This document shows, in pieces, positions 22,048-32,612 of a DNA stretch of 64,000 nt (its first letter is position 1; every line of letters begins with the position of its first letter). The position numbers and the translations under genes were made by a program. Source of the DNA: Hyaloscypha bicolor E (lineage: Eukaryota > Ascomycota > Leotiomycetes > Helotiales > Hyaloscyphaceae); NCBI RefSeq assembly GCF_002865645.1, contig NW_020194537.1, positions 131,671 to 195,670 on the forward strand. The letters are read 5' to 3'. The notes below the pieces were generated by a model. It worked only from the letters and a program-made list of their open reading frames with translations, was not told where the DNA came from and made no database searches.

Positions 22048-23117
22048 ATGGGCTCAATTCATCTTGGAGAGGAAGCAATGGCGCCACTCAGTACTGAAAA
22101 GGACCATATATCTTCACTCATCCAGGACCACGGCAATAACGCCGCATCCTCAACAGGTGACCCTCAAAAAGACCACCGTTCACACGACAGCAGCCCAACC
22201 CCCGAGGAGCAACAACTCCAGAAACTTCGAACCTTCCAGGATTTCGTCGGGATCAGAACCCCATATCACATCCTCTCGACGGACAGCACCCGCTCAAAAC
22301 AAATCGTAGACTTGGAAAAAGGGCAGAAGCCGAGACTTCCTGAAAAAGGTCCAGACGGACAAGATATTCCTCCCGCTGCGGGACGGCCTTCGAGGAGCGT
22401 GAAGGACTTTTTCTTCAGATCGCAAGTGAGGAATGACGGGATATATGGACGAGCGCTTGATGAAGCACTGGCGGCTAGCGTTTGGTTCAACTTTAGCAAC
22501 TTTTTCATCAACGCCCTATACTGCTTGCAAATCTTCATCGCGGCAACAATCACAGCCCTCGCCTCATATCACGGACATGAAATCCCGCTGACGGTTTTGG
22601 GAGCCACGAATGCAGTTCTCGCGGGTCTGATGGCGTTGTTGAAGGGGCAGGGTCTGCCGGTCAGGATGCGGCGGTCCAGGGACCAGTTCCAGAACGTGAT
22701 GAAGACGATTGAGAATAAGGAGCGCATGTTTGCGCGGTTTATGCACATGGATACTAAAGATCAGAACGAGCATGATCCGTTCAAAGAGTTCCAATTGTGT
22801 GAGCATCTGTTTGATGCAGCAAAGAGCGACCAGCAGGCAAGTAAGTCATCTCTTGCACCTAGATCGAGGGTTCGAAGTGGGAGAGTGGCGACTGATGAGA
22901 TGCGTGCGCTGCAGATTACCCGGACTTGTATTCCAACAGCAATGAGAAGACTGCGCTGCAACAAATCGACAATAGTAACAATGGTGTGCAGTCTATGAAG
23001 GATATGAAGGAGGAGAACAAACAGTTGCAGAAGCAGATTGCTGACCTTAAAGACGCAAAGTTGAGCAAAGATGCTCCAGCTCCCACAGGTGGTCCATCAG
23101 GGGTGGCGTCTCATTGA
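22048..23117 (+). CDS. SLATT_fungal-type 2TM protein (SMODS/SLOG-associating effector fold)
   Basis: Exons 22048-22840 and 22915-23117 (phase-1 splice, GTAAGT to CAG) encode about 331 residues. A polar N-terminal third is followed by a conserved helix (FFRSQVRNDGIYGRALDEAL) and two membrane helices separated by a short loop (about residues 150-205: WFNFSNFFINALYCLQIF and LTVLGATNAVLAGLMALL). A basic helix (RMRRSRDQFQNVMKTIENKE) comes next, and a coiled coil ends the protein. This matches the fungal SLATT domain, named for its bacterial relatives that accompany nucleotide-sensing immune modules and are thought to form pores. No SMODS or SLOG partner is encoded nearby. A role in membrane-linked death or stress signalling is inferred. 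Confidence 0.72.
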
Positions 23118-23344
23118 TTTATTTGTGGAATAGGCTTTATAAATGGAGGGGTTTGTTGCTATTGTCAGGGTTGACACAGTCTGGAGCATTGTCATTTGAG
23201 TATTCCATAATGATGAAGGCAACAAAACTTACATATGTGATGTTCTATGGCATATGGACACCGTGGTGTGGTTGCTGTGTACCTGTGCCTCGTCGTCTGA
23301 GACTTAACCATCGAGATAACCCCCCCCCGCGAGAGAGAGGGTGG
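23118..23344. other. Short spacer with a C10-type homopolymer
   Basis: Spacer between the SLATT gene and the orphan coding fragment. A C-rich run near 23320 marks roughly where the following open frame begins. Confidence 0.3.
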
Positions 23345-23774
23345 TCTGCGCCTGAATTTATATCCTAACTGGATCCAGGCTATCCTGGGTAGTAAAACCC
23401 GACCTAAGTTAGAAACTTGTAACGATGCGGTCACGGAGGAGCAGGAGGCTTACCACTCTCCCTCGGCCCCCGAGGAGAACGACGGTGACTACAACGACGA
23501 GGATGACATTCCAGCCAGGAAGCCGCAACCGTCCGGTAAGAAGGCCCGACGTGCCAACGTTACTCCGAAGCAGAAGCTTGTTAAGGACTCGAAGCCAATT
23601 ACCCCGAAGGAGGTTACACTGAAGCTGGAACGATTCGAAGTGCCTCCGGGCTACTTCAAGACTGCTACTAGCAGATTCAAGGACGAGATTACGAAGAAGG
23701 TCTATGACATTCCACCGGGCTTTGCAATAACACAGGACGGCATGTTCGTTGAAGACTCTGGAGAGGAAGAGTAG
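23345..23774 (+). pseudogene. Orphan C-terminal coding fragment, no start codon
   Basis: An open frame ending at the TAG at 23772-23774 runs back to about 23310 without an ATG. Its codon composition is protein-like: an acidic region (EENDGDYNDEDD), a Lys/Arg-rich patch (GKKARRANVTPKQK), then a compact tail (FEVPPGYFKTATSRF, YDIPPGFAITQDGMF). It therefore looks like the 3' end of a gene whose 5' part is missing. Degenerate repeats follow shortly downstream. A captured gene end or the tail of a retroelement polyprotein is possible. No family was recognised. Confidence 0.45.
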
Positions 23775-23940
23775 GCGAGGATACTCCACAATTACGTTAC
23801 TCGCCAATAACTCCTTACTCCCCTTTACGCATATGACTCTTATGTCTCCTCTACATCTACAATACCTACAATCACACTACCACCGATACCTCCTTACTCT
23901 ACGAATACGTTAGTAACGTTACCTATAGCTTCGTTTCTCT

Positions 23941-24108
23941 GGTCTTTGGTGACTGGAGCGTCCTAGTAACACATAACCTTGTACCACTAGTCTTTAGTGA
24001 TTGGACGGTGCATGTACGATATCCTGTTGTACCTCTTGTCTTTGGTGATCTGGATAGTGCAATCATATAATACCCGCGATGGCTACACTCTGGTCTTTGG
24101 TGATCGGG
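23941..24108 (+). repeat. Four degenerate GTCTTTGGTGA repeats
   Basis: Copies of a roughly 16-base motif (GGTCTTTGGTGACTGG and variants) start near 23941, 23989, 24037 and 24091, that is every 48-54 bases. Spacer sequences differ but share short pieces (GTGCA, TTGTAC). They lie about 170-330 bases after the orphan coding fragment, suggesting a 3' end of one element. Confidence 0.6.
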
Positions 24109-25080
24109 AGGATAGCGTGATTCGTGGAGAATTCGTCGCAGCGGTTCTTTTTGTCGAATTAGCCACCCTTTCTTAGAGTCTGTTTTGTTTTACCGCAACG
24201 AGGACGTTGCTAGCATCTTCGGTGGTGTTGATAGAGTCTAAAGGTAGCAGAAGAAGTCGAAATGAGGCAATGCAAAAGGTGCACAAGGCTTCCATTCAGA
24301 AAATGCCACTTGACACGATGCCAAGAAGAAAAAATGCTCGGAAGTATTCGTGCACGATTGGCGATGGGATATGTCTGGAGCCTTAAGGGCAGGACCTCCA
24401 AGAATGGGAGAAATCTAGGAAATTCCCGCTTGGGAATCATTCAATGTGATTTGTACGATGGTGTTTGTCGGGGCCTTTTTGAAATGCAACTATGGGAAGT
24501 AATCAATAACTCTTAGGCCTCGTGGTCCATGAAAGAAGTACATCAGCCAGCATTTCCCTCGCTTTTCGTCGGTAGGATGAGCTTCTGGAGTATCTCATAT
24601 ATGTCAGGGATTTCAAAGATTTTGATTTGGTAGAGTCTCGCCTGGTGAGAGCTGGAGACTTGGCTCCATGCTCTGGACAAGGTTGCCACTTAGCAAACCT
24701 TTTTCATGACGAGTTGACCACTGAGATTTTGTGTATTGTCATGCTGAAGCTGAAAAGTAATCAGAAGAACGATGAGTGGCTGATGGGATGTCACTTTACC
24801 CGAGTTTCAAGGTGAGGGGGTGGCAAAATCGCCACTTGGACACTAGCGCCCTCAATCAACCAATCAGTGATCGTCCAATTCAAAGCATCGCCTGACACAT
24901 CGGCAAGGCTGGGCAATCACATCCTTGATGCAGTACTTAAGGGGAAAGCCTGATCCCTCAAATGCAGCTCTTCCTCCTCTATCAACACAAACATTCGACC
25001 TCGATTACTGTCGCAAACACCTCAATACAACTTCAACCTCACACCACACACTACAAACAATACAAACCTCAATCATCAAA
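24109..25080. other. Intergenic stretch upstream of the metallothionein-like gene
   Basis: About 970 bases. No gene was recognised. The final 100 bases are rich in CA repeats (CAACTTCAACCTCACACC) and look like a fungal leader. No metal-response element could be assigned with confidence. Confidence 0.35.
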
Positions 25081-25591
25081 ATGGTTACTCCAAGCACCTG
25101 CTGTGGAAAGAGCGGGGAGGGTTGTGTCTGGTACGTCGCAAGCAGGACATGATTGCTCTTCCTCGTCTTCGCAGCTGACATTCCTCTAGCGCAGCTCAAG
25201 CCAAATGCTCTTGCGGTGCAAAGGCTGCACTGCACTGCACATGTGCCAAAGCCCAGACGGAGAACGAAGTCAAGGGACCACGCTGCTCATGCCGTACGTC
25301 TGCCTCCATGCATTGCGACGAAGAACCTCAAAGAACCTGCTGACGTGCAACAGGTGCTCGTCCTGCAGGAGAATGCACTTGTGAGCGTGCTGCAACTGAG
25401 AACGTAACACCAAGCGGCTCGCTTTGCTCCTGTGGTGCTCGCCCGGCCGGTAAGTTATCTGCCTTTCCTTAGCATGGTCATACGAGCTCCCTGCCCAATA
25501 TACTGATACTGTTACAGATGCATGCACCTGCGAGAAAGCCTCTGATGGCGGACTCCTGCCAACCGAGACCGACTTCACCACCAGGGCATAA
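25081..25591 (+). CDS. Cysteine-rich metallothionein-like protein
   Basis: Four exons (25081-25130, 25190-25293, 25354-25449, 25518-25591) join in phase to give 107 residues. Cysteines occur in CC, CxC and CxCxxC patterns throughout (CCGKSGEGCVC, CSCGAK, CTCAK, CSCRARPAGECTCE, CSCGARPADACTCE), with two near-identical RPA(G/D)xCTCE units. The ending LPTETDFTT is typical of this fungal family (DUF7871-like as I recall it). Such Cys patterns bind Cu(I) or Zn(II). A cytosolic role in metal buffering is inferred from composition. All three introns are short, and no single unspliced frame covers the protein. Confidence 0.8.
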
Positions 25592-25633
25592 ATTCCTCAT
25601 CCATTCTACAAACATCGATTGCATGCATAAAGT

Positions 25634-26055
25634 ATGGAGTTATGGGAGGCGTTATGGCTGGCGTTAAAGATTCCGTTGGCTGCGTTTTCCGGGAAAGGTT
25701 ATTGCGTTGCTAGATACTTTGGCTGCTATGCTTTGGAACGATGTGGCCTCTTACGTTGGCCTCTGTCTCTGGGTCCGGGATTACATAGTGCACAATTGGC
25801 AATGGATTGGTTCTCGCATCTTTTGGGCTTACGGCTGGTGATCCCTCTTACGCTTACATTGGCGGACTCAATACTGGACTCTGTCAATTCACTTGCTCTT
25901 CCACACTTGGCTGCCTGCTCATTATGGTCATCATTGGAGAGATCGAGAACACGGACACTGACGAGGCGACAGATGAGGAGTCTGAAGCAAAGGAAACACC
26001 AAAGAAAGTCTATAGGAGACCGCGTGTCAGGTCTTTAGAGTCCATAATGGCTTAG
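25634..26055 (+). pseudogene. Possible broken small gene
   Basis: Two overlapping frames look partly protein-like. The frame 25807-26055 ends with an acidic then basic tail (EIENTDTDEATDEESEAKE, then YRRPRVRSLESIMA) after GDPSYAYIGGLNTG and a hydrophobic LGCLLIMVIIG. Upstream, around 25743-25840, another frame reads VASYVGLCLWVRDYI. A one-base break between them could explain both. No family was recognised, and it may be chance. Confidence 0.25.
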
Positions 26056-26214
26056 TTGATTCTGTTTCTATTTTGCGCTAGGGAAGCGGATTCTATGAGA
26101 TCAGAAGAGAACCAATCAAACAGCCGTTGACCAATAGAGAAATTCCCTTAAGAATTCCCTTCTCAGACAATTCGTGATCTCCACAAATCTGCAAGTAAAT
26201 CAGGTCGCACGTAG

Positions 26215-27175
26215 AAGGGTTAACCCCACTGGCCAACCGCCCAAACTACTCAACCGCCTAACCAAAAAATATTAATATTTAATCAACGCCTTAATAAAAT
26301 TATACTCCTATTAAGTACTAATACTTTAAAGTATTCTCGACCACCTAACATCTATATATTACTTTAAGATTAAGTGGTATTACTAAAATTATTTATTTAG
26401 TAGCGTTTTTGGCATTTTCCCACTAATTTTTACCCCGCCATAACTACCCCTCACTAATTCCTATACATCTAATTAACTATCTTATATAATGTCCTGAATT
26501 ATTTAATAATATATATCTTAATATAAGAGAGTATATTAGGAGGTTTTTTGCATTATTATAATAACTTTTCTCATTGAATTTCTTTGGGGTAAGAATTAAT
26601 AACTTGTGTTTTGAGGGGTAACAAGCCTAAATTTAAGTACCTAATTCTTGGGTCAAAGAATTGCTCACATTATATAAATGTTCAATTGCAATTTAGGTGC
26701 TATTCTATTTTCCGATTATAAAAGCTCATATATTAATTGAATTTGCTATTATATAGTAAACCTTATGCCTTCTTCTGATTAGCTAGCCGCTTCTTGCCTC
26801 ACTAATAAACGCTATCTTGCCTTTGCATCTTATGCCTTCAGTTTTACTCTATTAATTCGATCTCGAAGGGTTTCGTATGCAATTCCATACTCTCTCGAGC
26901 ATTTTCGAATAGATTTAGTCTTCTTGTAATCGAGATAATTGTTATGGGCCATTTGCAATCGCAGGCACTCTCTCTGAGAGCTCGTTGGGATTGTCCGTGA
27001 ACTCGGCATAGTGATTTTTCTTTACAGGTATGTTGAGGGGCTAAAAAATCTTCAGAAAACAATTGATTTGATAGTAAAATATTATGTGGATGTTGAATTA
27101 TAATTTTTGGAAAGCAGCGATTTTGGGCGGTTGGGTGGTCGCGCCTTCGGCGCAATGCCAAGTGCGGGGGATTTT
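26215..27175. mobile_element. AT-rich, RIP-degraded DNA transposon relic (Fot1/pogo-like)
   Basis: Base composition drops sharply to AT-rich between about 26260 and 26850. The two edges share a CCAACCGCCCAAA motif in inverted orientation (near 26235 and 27125), likely worn terminal repeats. The right edge also has a GCGCCTTCGGCGC hairpin. A transposase N terminus lies on the minus strand inside it. Stops arise where CAA/CAG would become TAA/TAG, the expected outcome of RIP. Exact ends and target duplication are unclear. Confidence 0.6.
26830..27009 (-). pseudogene. N-terminal fragment of a Fot1/pogo-type transposase
   Basis: The ATG at 27009 opens a 59-codon frame with a helix-turn-helix pattern: ECLRLQMAHNNYLDY, then SIRKCSREYGIAYETLRDRI. 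This is the psq-type DNA-binding start of fungal Tc1/pogo transposases. The frame ends at a TAA, and more stops follow in the same frame. It is non-functional. Confidence 0.6.
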
Positions 27176-27334
27176 CCCACCCCACGAGGCTGACAGTCTA
27201 GGTCACACCATCTCCTAACACCAACAAACTTCCAACAACAACCAACTCCTCACCTCCATCCCTCCATCCCTCCATTAAATCCCAACAGCGATAGACCAAT
27301 TCAGCCCTCAGCTTCGATCTCACAATCCATCAAA

Positions 27335-27874
27335 ATGCCCACCGACACCCCCTTCTCAATCCGCCTCGCGCAAACCATCGGTATCACCTCCTCCCTCCTC
27401 GTCGGCGGCGTCTCCGCCGGCCTCTCCTTCTTCACTATTCCCCGCCTGCTCGAATCACCTACCCCATTAATGCTTCAGCAATGGAGGAAAATGTTCATCG
27501 CAGGCAAACACGCTGCGATCCCCGGCACTCTCCTCTCCTCTGTTTCATACTTCTACCTCGCTTACAATGCTCTGTCGAGCTCGAATCCATTCGCCGGGAA
27601 CGGGGCGGGTTATAGTTATTTAATATCGGGCGTGTTGAGTGCGGGGATAATTCCGTTTACGTTTGCGGTGTTGATGCCGACTAATAACAAGTTGGAGGCC
27701 AAAGAGGAGGAGACTAGGATGCTGGAGAAGACGGATGAGGTTGTTGAGATTGGGCTAGCGGGCGGCGAGACGGCGAAGGTGTTGGTTGATAGGTGGGGAG
27801 CGCTGAATTTGGGACGCGTGGGGATGTTGATCACCGCGGGTGTCGTCGGGATTTGGACGAGTGTCAGTAATTAA
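27335..27874 (+). CDS. DUF1772 / anthrone-oxygenase-like membrane protein
   Basis: A single uninterrupted frame of 179 residues. Four hydrophobic segments are visible (GITSSLLVGGVSAGLSFF; the region after GKHAAIPGTLLSSVSYFYL; YLISGVLSAGIIPFTFAVLM; VGMLITAGVVGIWTSV). The C-terminal block RWGALNLGRV corresponds to the conserved W..LN..R motif of DUF1772. Members include anthrone oxygenases that convert emodin anthrone-type compounds, though many have no known role. The ATG at 27335 follows a CT/CA-rich leader. Convergent to the FAD monooxygenase and near a 2OG oxygenase, it may belong with them. Confidence 0.82.
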   Translation: MPTDTPFSIRLAQTIGITSSLLVGGVSAGLSFFTIPRLLESPTPLMLQQWRKMFIAGKHAAIPGTLLSSVSYFYLAYNALSSSNPFAGNGAGYSYLISGVLSAGIIPFTFAVLMPTNNKLEAKEEETRMLEKTDEVVEIGLAGGETAKVLVDRWGALNLGRVGMLITAGVVGIWTSVSN

Positions 27875-28182
27875 GGGCTTGGATAGGTATCGGCAGAGCG
27901 GGGTGGGGATGGGACTGTGGACTGTGGATATAGGAAATGAGAGATTGTCACGGTGCGAGTGCATATGGGACGGGTTCGCGGAGTTTGGGATCACTCATTC
28001 GGCCGGAGTCAAGGGAATGGTCGACTGGAAATCAATGTTAGTAACTGGAGTACGATTTCGCTCTCTTTTAGTCCCTGAGTTCTCGAAGTTGAGAGCAACC
28101 TGTTTCTATAGTCTGTCGTGATTCTCGTTCCGTCTCTGAGTTCAATGGGGATATCTGAAAGTCAACATTGCCTCAGATGGCT

Positions 28183-29624
28183 TTATATTCTTTTTGACGA
28201 AGCCGCAAGTGCTTCCTCAAAACTCTTCACAACGTCATGTTCATGCAACCAAGTGGTACCCGATCCCCTCTTAGCCCTCGCCCTCAACTCTTCATCTGTC
28301 TCCTGCGTCTCCGCCAAAATCTTCTTCGTCTTCATCTCATTATTCGCATGCACGACCTTCAATAATCGTACAGCATGTGGCCTCCTCGTATCTTCATACA
28401 ACTTTAACGCTTTTAAAATCTCTCCCGAAGACGGCTTCTGCGAAGTTGTTTCAGGGAAGACGGATGTAAGAGCAAGGTATAAAGCGTAAGCATCGTCTAT
28501 GGCTAGGGAGCCACCCGTCGCGAATGCACCACCATGAGCATGTGCCGCGTCGCCGATTAACGTGACTCGGCCCCCGAAGGTCCAAGTCGGTAGGGAAGAG
28601 CCACAGAAATAGTTGGGGTAATATCGAATGTCGGGCGTTACATTTGCAAGTGCTTTGACGACGGGATTCCAGTCCTGGCAGGCACATGATTAGTAGCGCT
28701 CGAATCAAGCATCTACCTTGACAGCTACTCACGACATATTTCTCTCTTAGGAGGTTGATGTTGGCTTCTTGGTCCCAGCGTCCTCCATCTCTGAACTTTG
28801 CAATTGCGACTGGGTCTTGGGGATCCGCGTAGATTCCTCCTTGAACCGTGAAAAGGTTTTGAGCTAGCCGCGTTGCAAAGAAATTCGTTTCTGGCCCCCA
28901 CCAGTGCGTTGAGTCAAGTGGGACACCTTGAATGGAATGGACGAGCGAGGCGTCAAATATACCGCGGAAGGCAGTGTGGCCACTCCATTCGAGTTCGAAA
29001 TCTGGGACAAAAGCTGTTCTCACGCCCTTTAGAACTTGTCGTTAGGTTTTTGATTCGTTGAGCAATTGTGAAGAGTTCATGCTGGAATATCGAGGTGGCA
29101 CTTACAGAACGAATCCCATCAGCTCCAATTAGGAGATCTGCAGTTGCAATACTTCCATCCTGAAAGTGCATCTTTACGCCATCTCGAGGATCTACTGATG
29201 CAGAAACCAATTTCTTCTTAAGATGTATAATTTCACTTGGAATATGCTTTAATAAAGCCTGTTGTAGGTGTCCCCGATGAAATCTCGCAGTATAATGCAA
29301 GGGCTCCGAAACATCTTCATAGAAATCCTCGCCAATGATCTCATTCGTCTTCCAATGCCGATAGAACCTGGATATGGGATTCGGCCCACGATATCCTACT
29401 TGATCACTGATGCAATCCTCCAATCCCAATCTCTGTAACGTTCTCAGACCATTGGGGCCCAGAGTTATACTCGCGCCAATCTCTCTCAGCTCGGTGGCCT
29501 TTTCATAAAGCTCAACGTGTATCTGGGGATGCTTTCGAAGTGCAATTGCTGCCGTGAGCCCTGCAATCCCGGTGCCAACAATGGCTACTTGCAGTCGACT
29601 TTGTTCGATCCCCAGACTCCCCAT
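28183..29624 (-). CDS. FAD-dependent monooxygenase (salicylate hydroxylase-like)
   Basis: Three exons, 29106-29624, 28733-29026 and 28183-28674, all joined in phase 0, give 434 residues. The FAD-binding Rossmann motif IVGTGIAGLTAAIAL is at residues 15-29. The DG fingerprint is ADLLIGADGIRS, just before intron 1. The second FAD motif is TLIGDAAHAHGGAFATGG, with a His-rich variation of the usual GDAAHP. The protein belongs to the class A flavoprotein hydroxylases that use NAD(P)H to hydroxylate aromatic rings. It has no signal peptide or C-terminal anchor, so it is probably cytosolic. The ATG at 29624 lies directly before the Rossmann fold. The substrate is unknown; aromatic or polyketide-derived compounds are plausible given its neighbours. 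Confidence 0.88.
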
Positions 29625-31190
29625 TCTCGCAAATTACGATTCGAGATACTTGGCAGCAGAATGAAGGTTTGGGTAGATGTTGGAGAGGAGCGAGGGAGCT
29701 GCAAGAGTGGATGCGGGAACTTCCCGACCATTGGTCGTTAGGAAGAGAGACCAAGGATTGCACATGTCAGTCCAAAACACCCCACTTTCCGATGTTCGGG
29801 GTCTAGCATTAGAACTATCGAAATCCCTCAAATTGGCTGAATGCTAGTTGATAGGTTCCACTCTGAGGCGTCTTAGGTCGACGCCGCCGGGGGACCACGC
29901 CGATGCGGTATCTAAGCCAAGTCACACAATACTGTAAGCTGGATCTTCGGCATTTAGGTAATCGAGCCCCACGGAACTTCTTGGTGGGGCACTTCAGATA
30001 TGTTATCAATAAAATTTATAACAGATTGCAAGATTGCCCTTATCAGAGATATTTTGTTTAATCTGGGTGAAACAATTCATGGGGGCACAAGATGGCGTGT
30101 TCGGCCATGTTGAGGTACTATTATGGCTTGCATGTAAGGGCGGCCGCTGGTCCTCTTTGGGCGGGGTTGACTCGGTTAGCTTCAGGGGGCGGGGTAGCTA
30201 TTAAGCGAATGAAAAGGAAGCAGGCGGAAGCCTGCTGCTTGGCTGCAATGCCAGCATGAGCTTTCAGCTGCGTATTTCTAGCTACACACCCCCCACTTGC
30301 TCCATTAGGTTGAGTGTGGATACCTTGGTGAAGGAACGTGGGAGTCCCACCGTGGGACTATCTAGCTAAATAGCGTGAGACAAGTCTGAGTTGCTACAAA
30401 AGCCCCCCTTCACAATCTAGCTGAAAGTAGATCCAACCTCTGCACAGGGAATGATGGTCTTAGCAATATTGGATGCAGAGGTATGTCTTGGTCCTATGCG
30501 GATCGAGTTTGTTGCATGACGCGGACGTTAATCAGCTGATGCAGACTGCAGCGTTTATCAAGTCTTCCTCAAGTCCACCTGGCATCAAATACTGCACATT
30601 CCTTCCTTAACGTCGCTGTGCTCGACACGTTAACGGGTATTAAGATTTGTTAGTTTGTTCAGCCATCTCACTTAAGCACTCTATTTTTCAATTGACGGAA
30701 CAAGCTACTCGCGGGAGGAAGTTAGAAGATATTCAAATTACCCCTCCCGGAATTTGCCAGTATTTGCTCAAAGGCTCTGCTTGGTACCAGATTGAGCATT
30801 ACTGCTCAGCCCGAAGTCATTAGCAACTTCTCGTTGGTGACGGTGGTTCTAAGCCTCATGCACTGATCTTTCACGATGACGAACTTTCGACTTTTGATTG
30901 GCCGGTATGTGGGTACCAAGCGCCAAGCTCAAGCAGGACTAGGTTCACATCACCCCCGGCGTATTTTCATAGGGACACCCTATCTCGGCCGATTAGAGCT
31001 GAGCGAGCCTGGATCCTACAAGCTTTCTTTGGCCAAGTCGGAGCTTTGAGGAGTTCCCGTCTATTATAAGAGCGGGACCCGGTGAGTGACTGGCGTTGCT
31101 CTTATCAATTATTGGCTTTGACAACTTTCAAACTCTCTTCAACAATTCTTCAAATTCTATCTACATTTCACAGCTATTAGACCAAAAACA
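29625..31190. other. Divergent promoter region of the two oxygenases
   Basis: About 1.57 kb between the divergently transcribed FAD monooxygenase and the 2OG oxygenase. No gene, RNA or complete repeat was recognised. The length and divergent layout make it a candidate shared control region. Confidence 0.4.
31062..31070 (+). promoter_or_regulatory. TATA-like box of the 2OG oxygenase gene
   Basis: TATTATAAG about 120 bases upstream of the ATG at 31191, followed by a GC-rich step and then a TTC/CAA-rich leader. Spacing fits a fungal core promoter. Confidence 0.4.
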
Positions 31191-32409
31191 ATGGGAATCA
31201 CCACCGAAGTTCCGAAAACGGTTCAATGGAACGGCAAGCAGGTCCCAGTCTATCCCATGCAGACGGTTGACTTCTCGCAACTGCTCTCCCAGGAGCCGGC
31301 CGAAATCGAGAAGCTCGTGCGTTGCTGCCAGACCGAGGGATTCTTCTACATTGACCTGCAAGGCATCGATGGCCGCAGGATGCTCGACGACCAACAAGAG
31401 ACCCTAGCTCTCATGCACCGTTTCTTCGAGTCTCCCCTGGAAGTCAAGAACGAGTATGGGCTCGTCTCTCCGCATCTCGGGTATGAGCCCGTTGGCTCAC
31501 GCACGGGTGTTCTTGAGAACACCAAAGATGGATATGAGATGATCAAGGTCAGTTACCTATCTGATACAGTAACAATTCGCGAGCGTCATGTTAATTCTTT
31601 CCACAGGTGTCCCGAGATGAGATCCAAAGAGACGCACCCCACATCCCCCGCAACATCAAGAATAGTGGAGACATCAAGGTCCTCGAAAACGCCATCGCTG
31701 GCTCCAATATCATCACCAAGACCATCCTGTCGGCGCTTTCAACTGGACTAGGCCTCACGGGTGCGGCCCGGTTCGAAAACATGCACAGGAACCACCGCCC
31801 TTCCACCAGCACACTGGCAATGATGCATTACATCCCTTCTGATCCAGTGACGGATAAGAACATTGGGCATCAGAAACACACGGATATCAGCTCGTTGACT
31901 CTGCTCTTCAGCGAGCAATGGGGTCTACAAATTCGACCTCCCGGTAAGCCACCTTTTCAGCCTTCACACCTCTGTTACTCCAAATTCAAATGAATCTATA
32001 CTGACTCTCACATCCTGGTGATTCAGGAGCCAAGGAATTCGGCTTCATCGCACCCAAAGTCGGCTCCGCAATCGTCAACGTCGGCGACTCCCTCCGCTTC
32101 GCAAGCGGCCACACCATGCAATCGTGCATCCATCGAGTCGTCCCCTTGAACCCCACCGAGCACCGCTACTCGATTGCGTATTTTCTGCGGGCTGAAGACG
32201 AGACCATGTTCACGGACAGCGCCGGCAGATACGTGACAGCTGGGCAGTGGCACGACGAGAAGTTCTACACGTTCACGGCGCCGGAGTTAGAGCAGGCCCA
32301 GGCTCCGAGTTACTTGTTGTTGGGCGGGATGAAGGAGGAGGTTGCCGTCACTGACGTCCATGAGAAAGCCATGGATAGCATGAAGAAATCTGAGGTCAAA
32401 GTGTACTAG
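31191..32409 (+). CDS. 2-oxoglutarate/Fe(II)-dependent oxygenase (IPNS-like)
   Basis: Exons 31191-31547, 31607-31943 and 32027-32409 give 358 residues. The N-terminal DIOX_N part (VDFSQLLSQEPAEIEKLVRCC, GFFYIDL) leads into the jelly-roll core. The iron triad is His210-x-Asp212 (GHQKHTDISSLTLL) and His267 (CIHRVV). The 2-oxoglutarate anchor is RYS (Arg278, Ser280). All catalytic residues are present. The family includes gibberellin, flavonoid and isopenicillin-type oxidases, and many fungal members sit in metabolite clusters. The substrate is unknown. Divergent from the FAD monooxygenase, it ends about 200 bases from the stop of the ABC pseudogene (tail-to-tail). Confidence 0.9.
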
Positions 32410-32612
32410 ACTTTGAATACTTAGGCTCTATGCTGTCGTAAGCGAGCATCACGTCGTTTCATGAACAAGAGGATTTCAATCTGGACCAGTCACCTGATTC
32501 ATATAACAGGGGCAAGTTGAGGTCTGACCTATGCAACGTTCTTTTAACCGAATGTCACCACATTCTCGCATGAACCACCGTCGTAGTAAACTTCCCATTC
32601 CGAATTCCCCAT

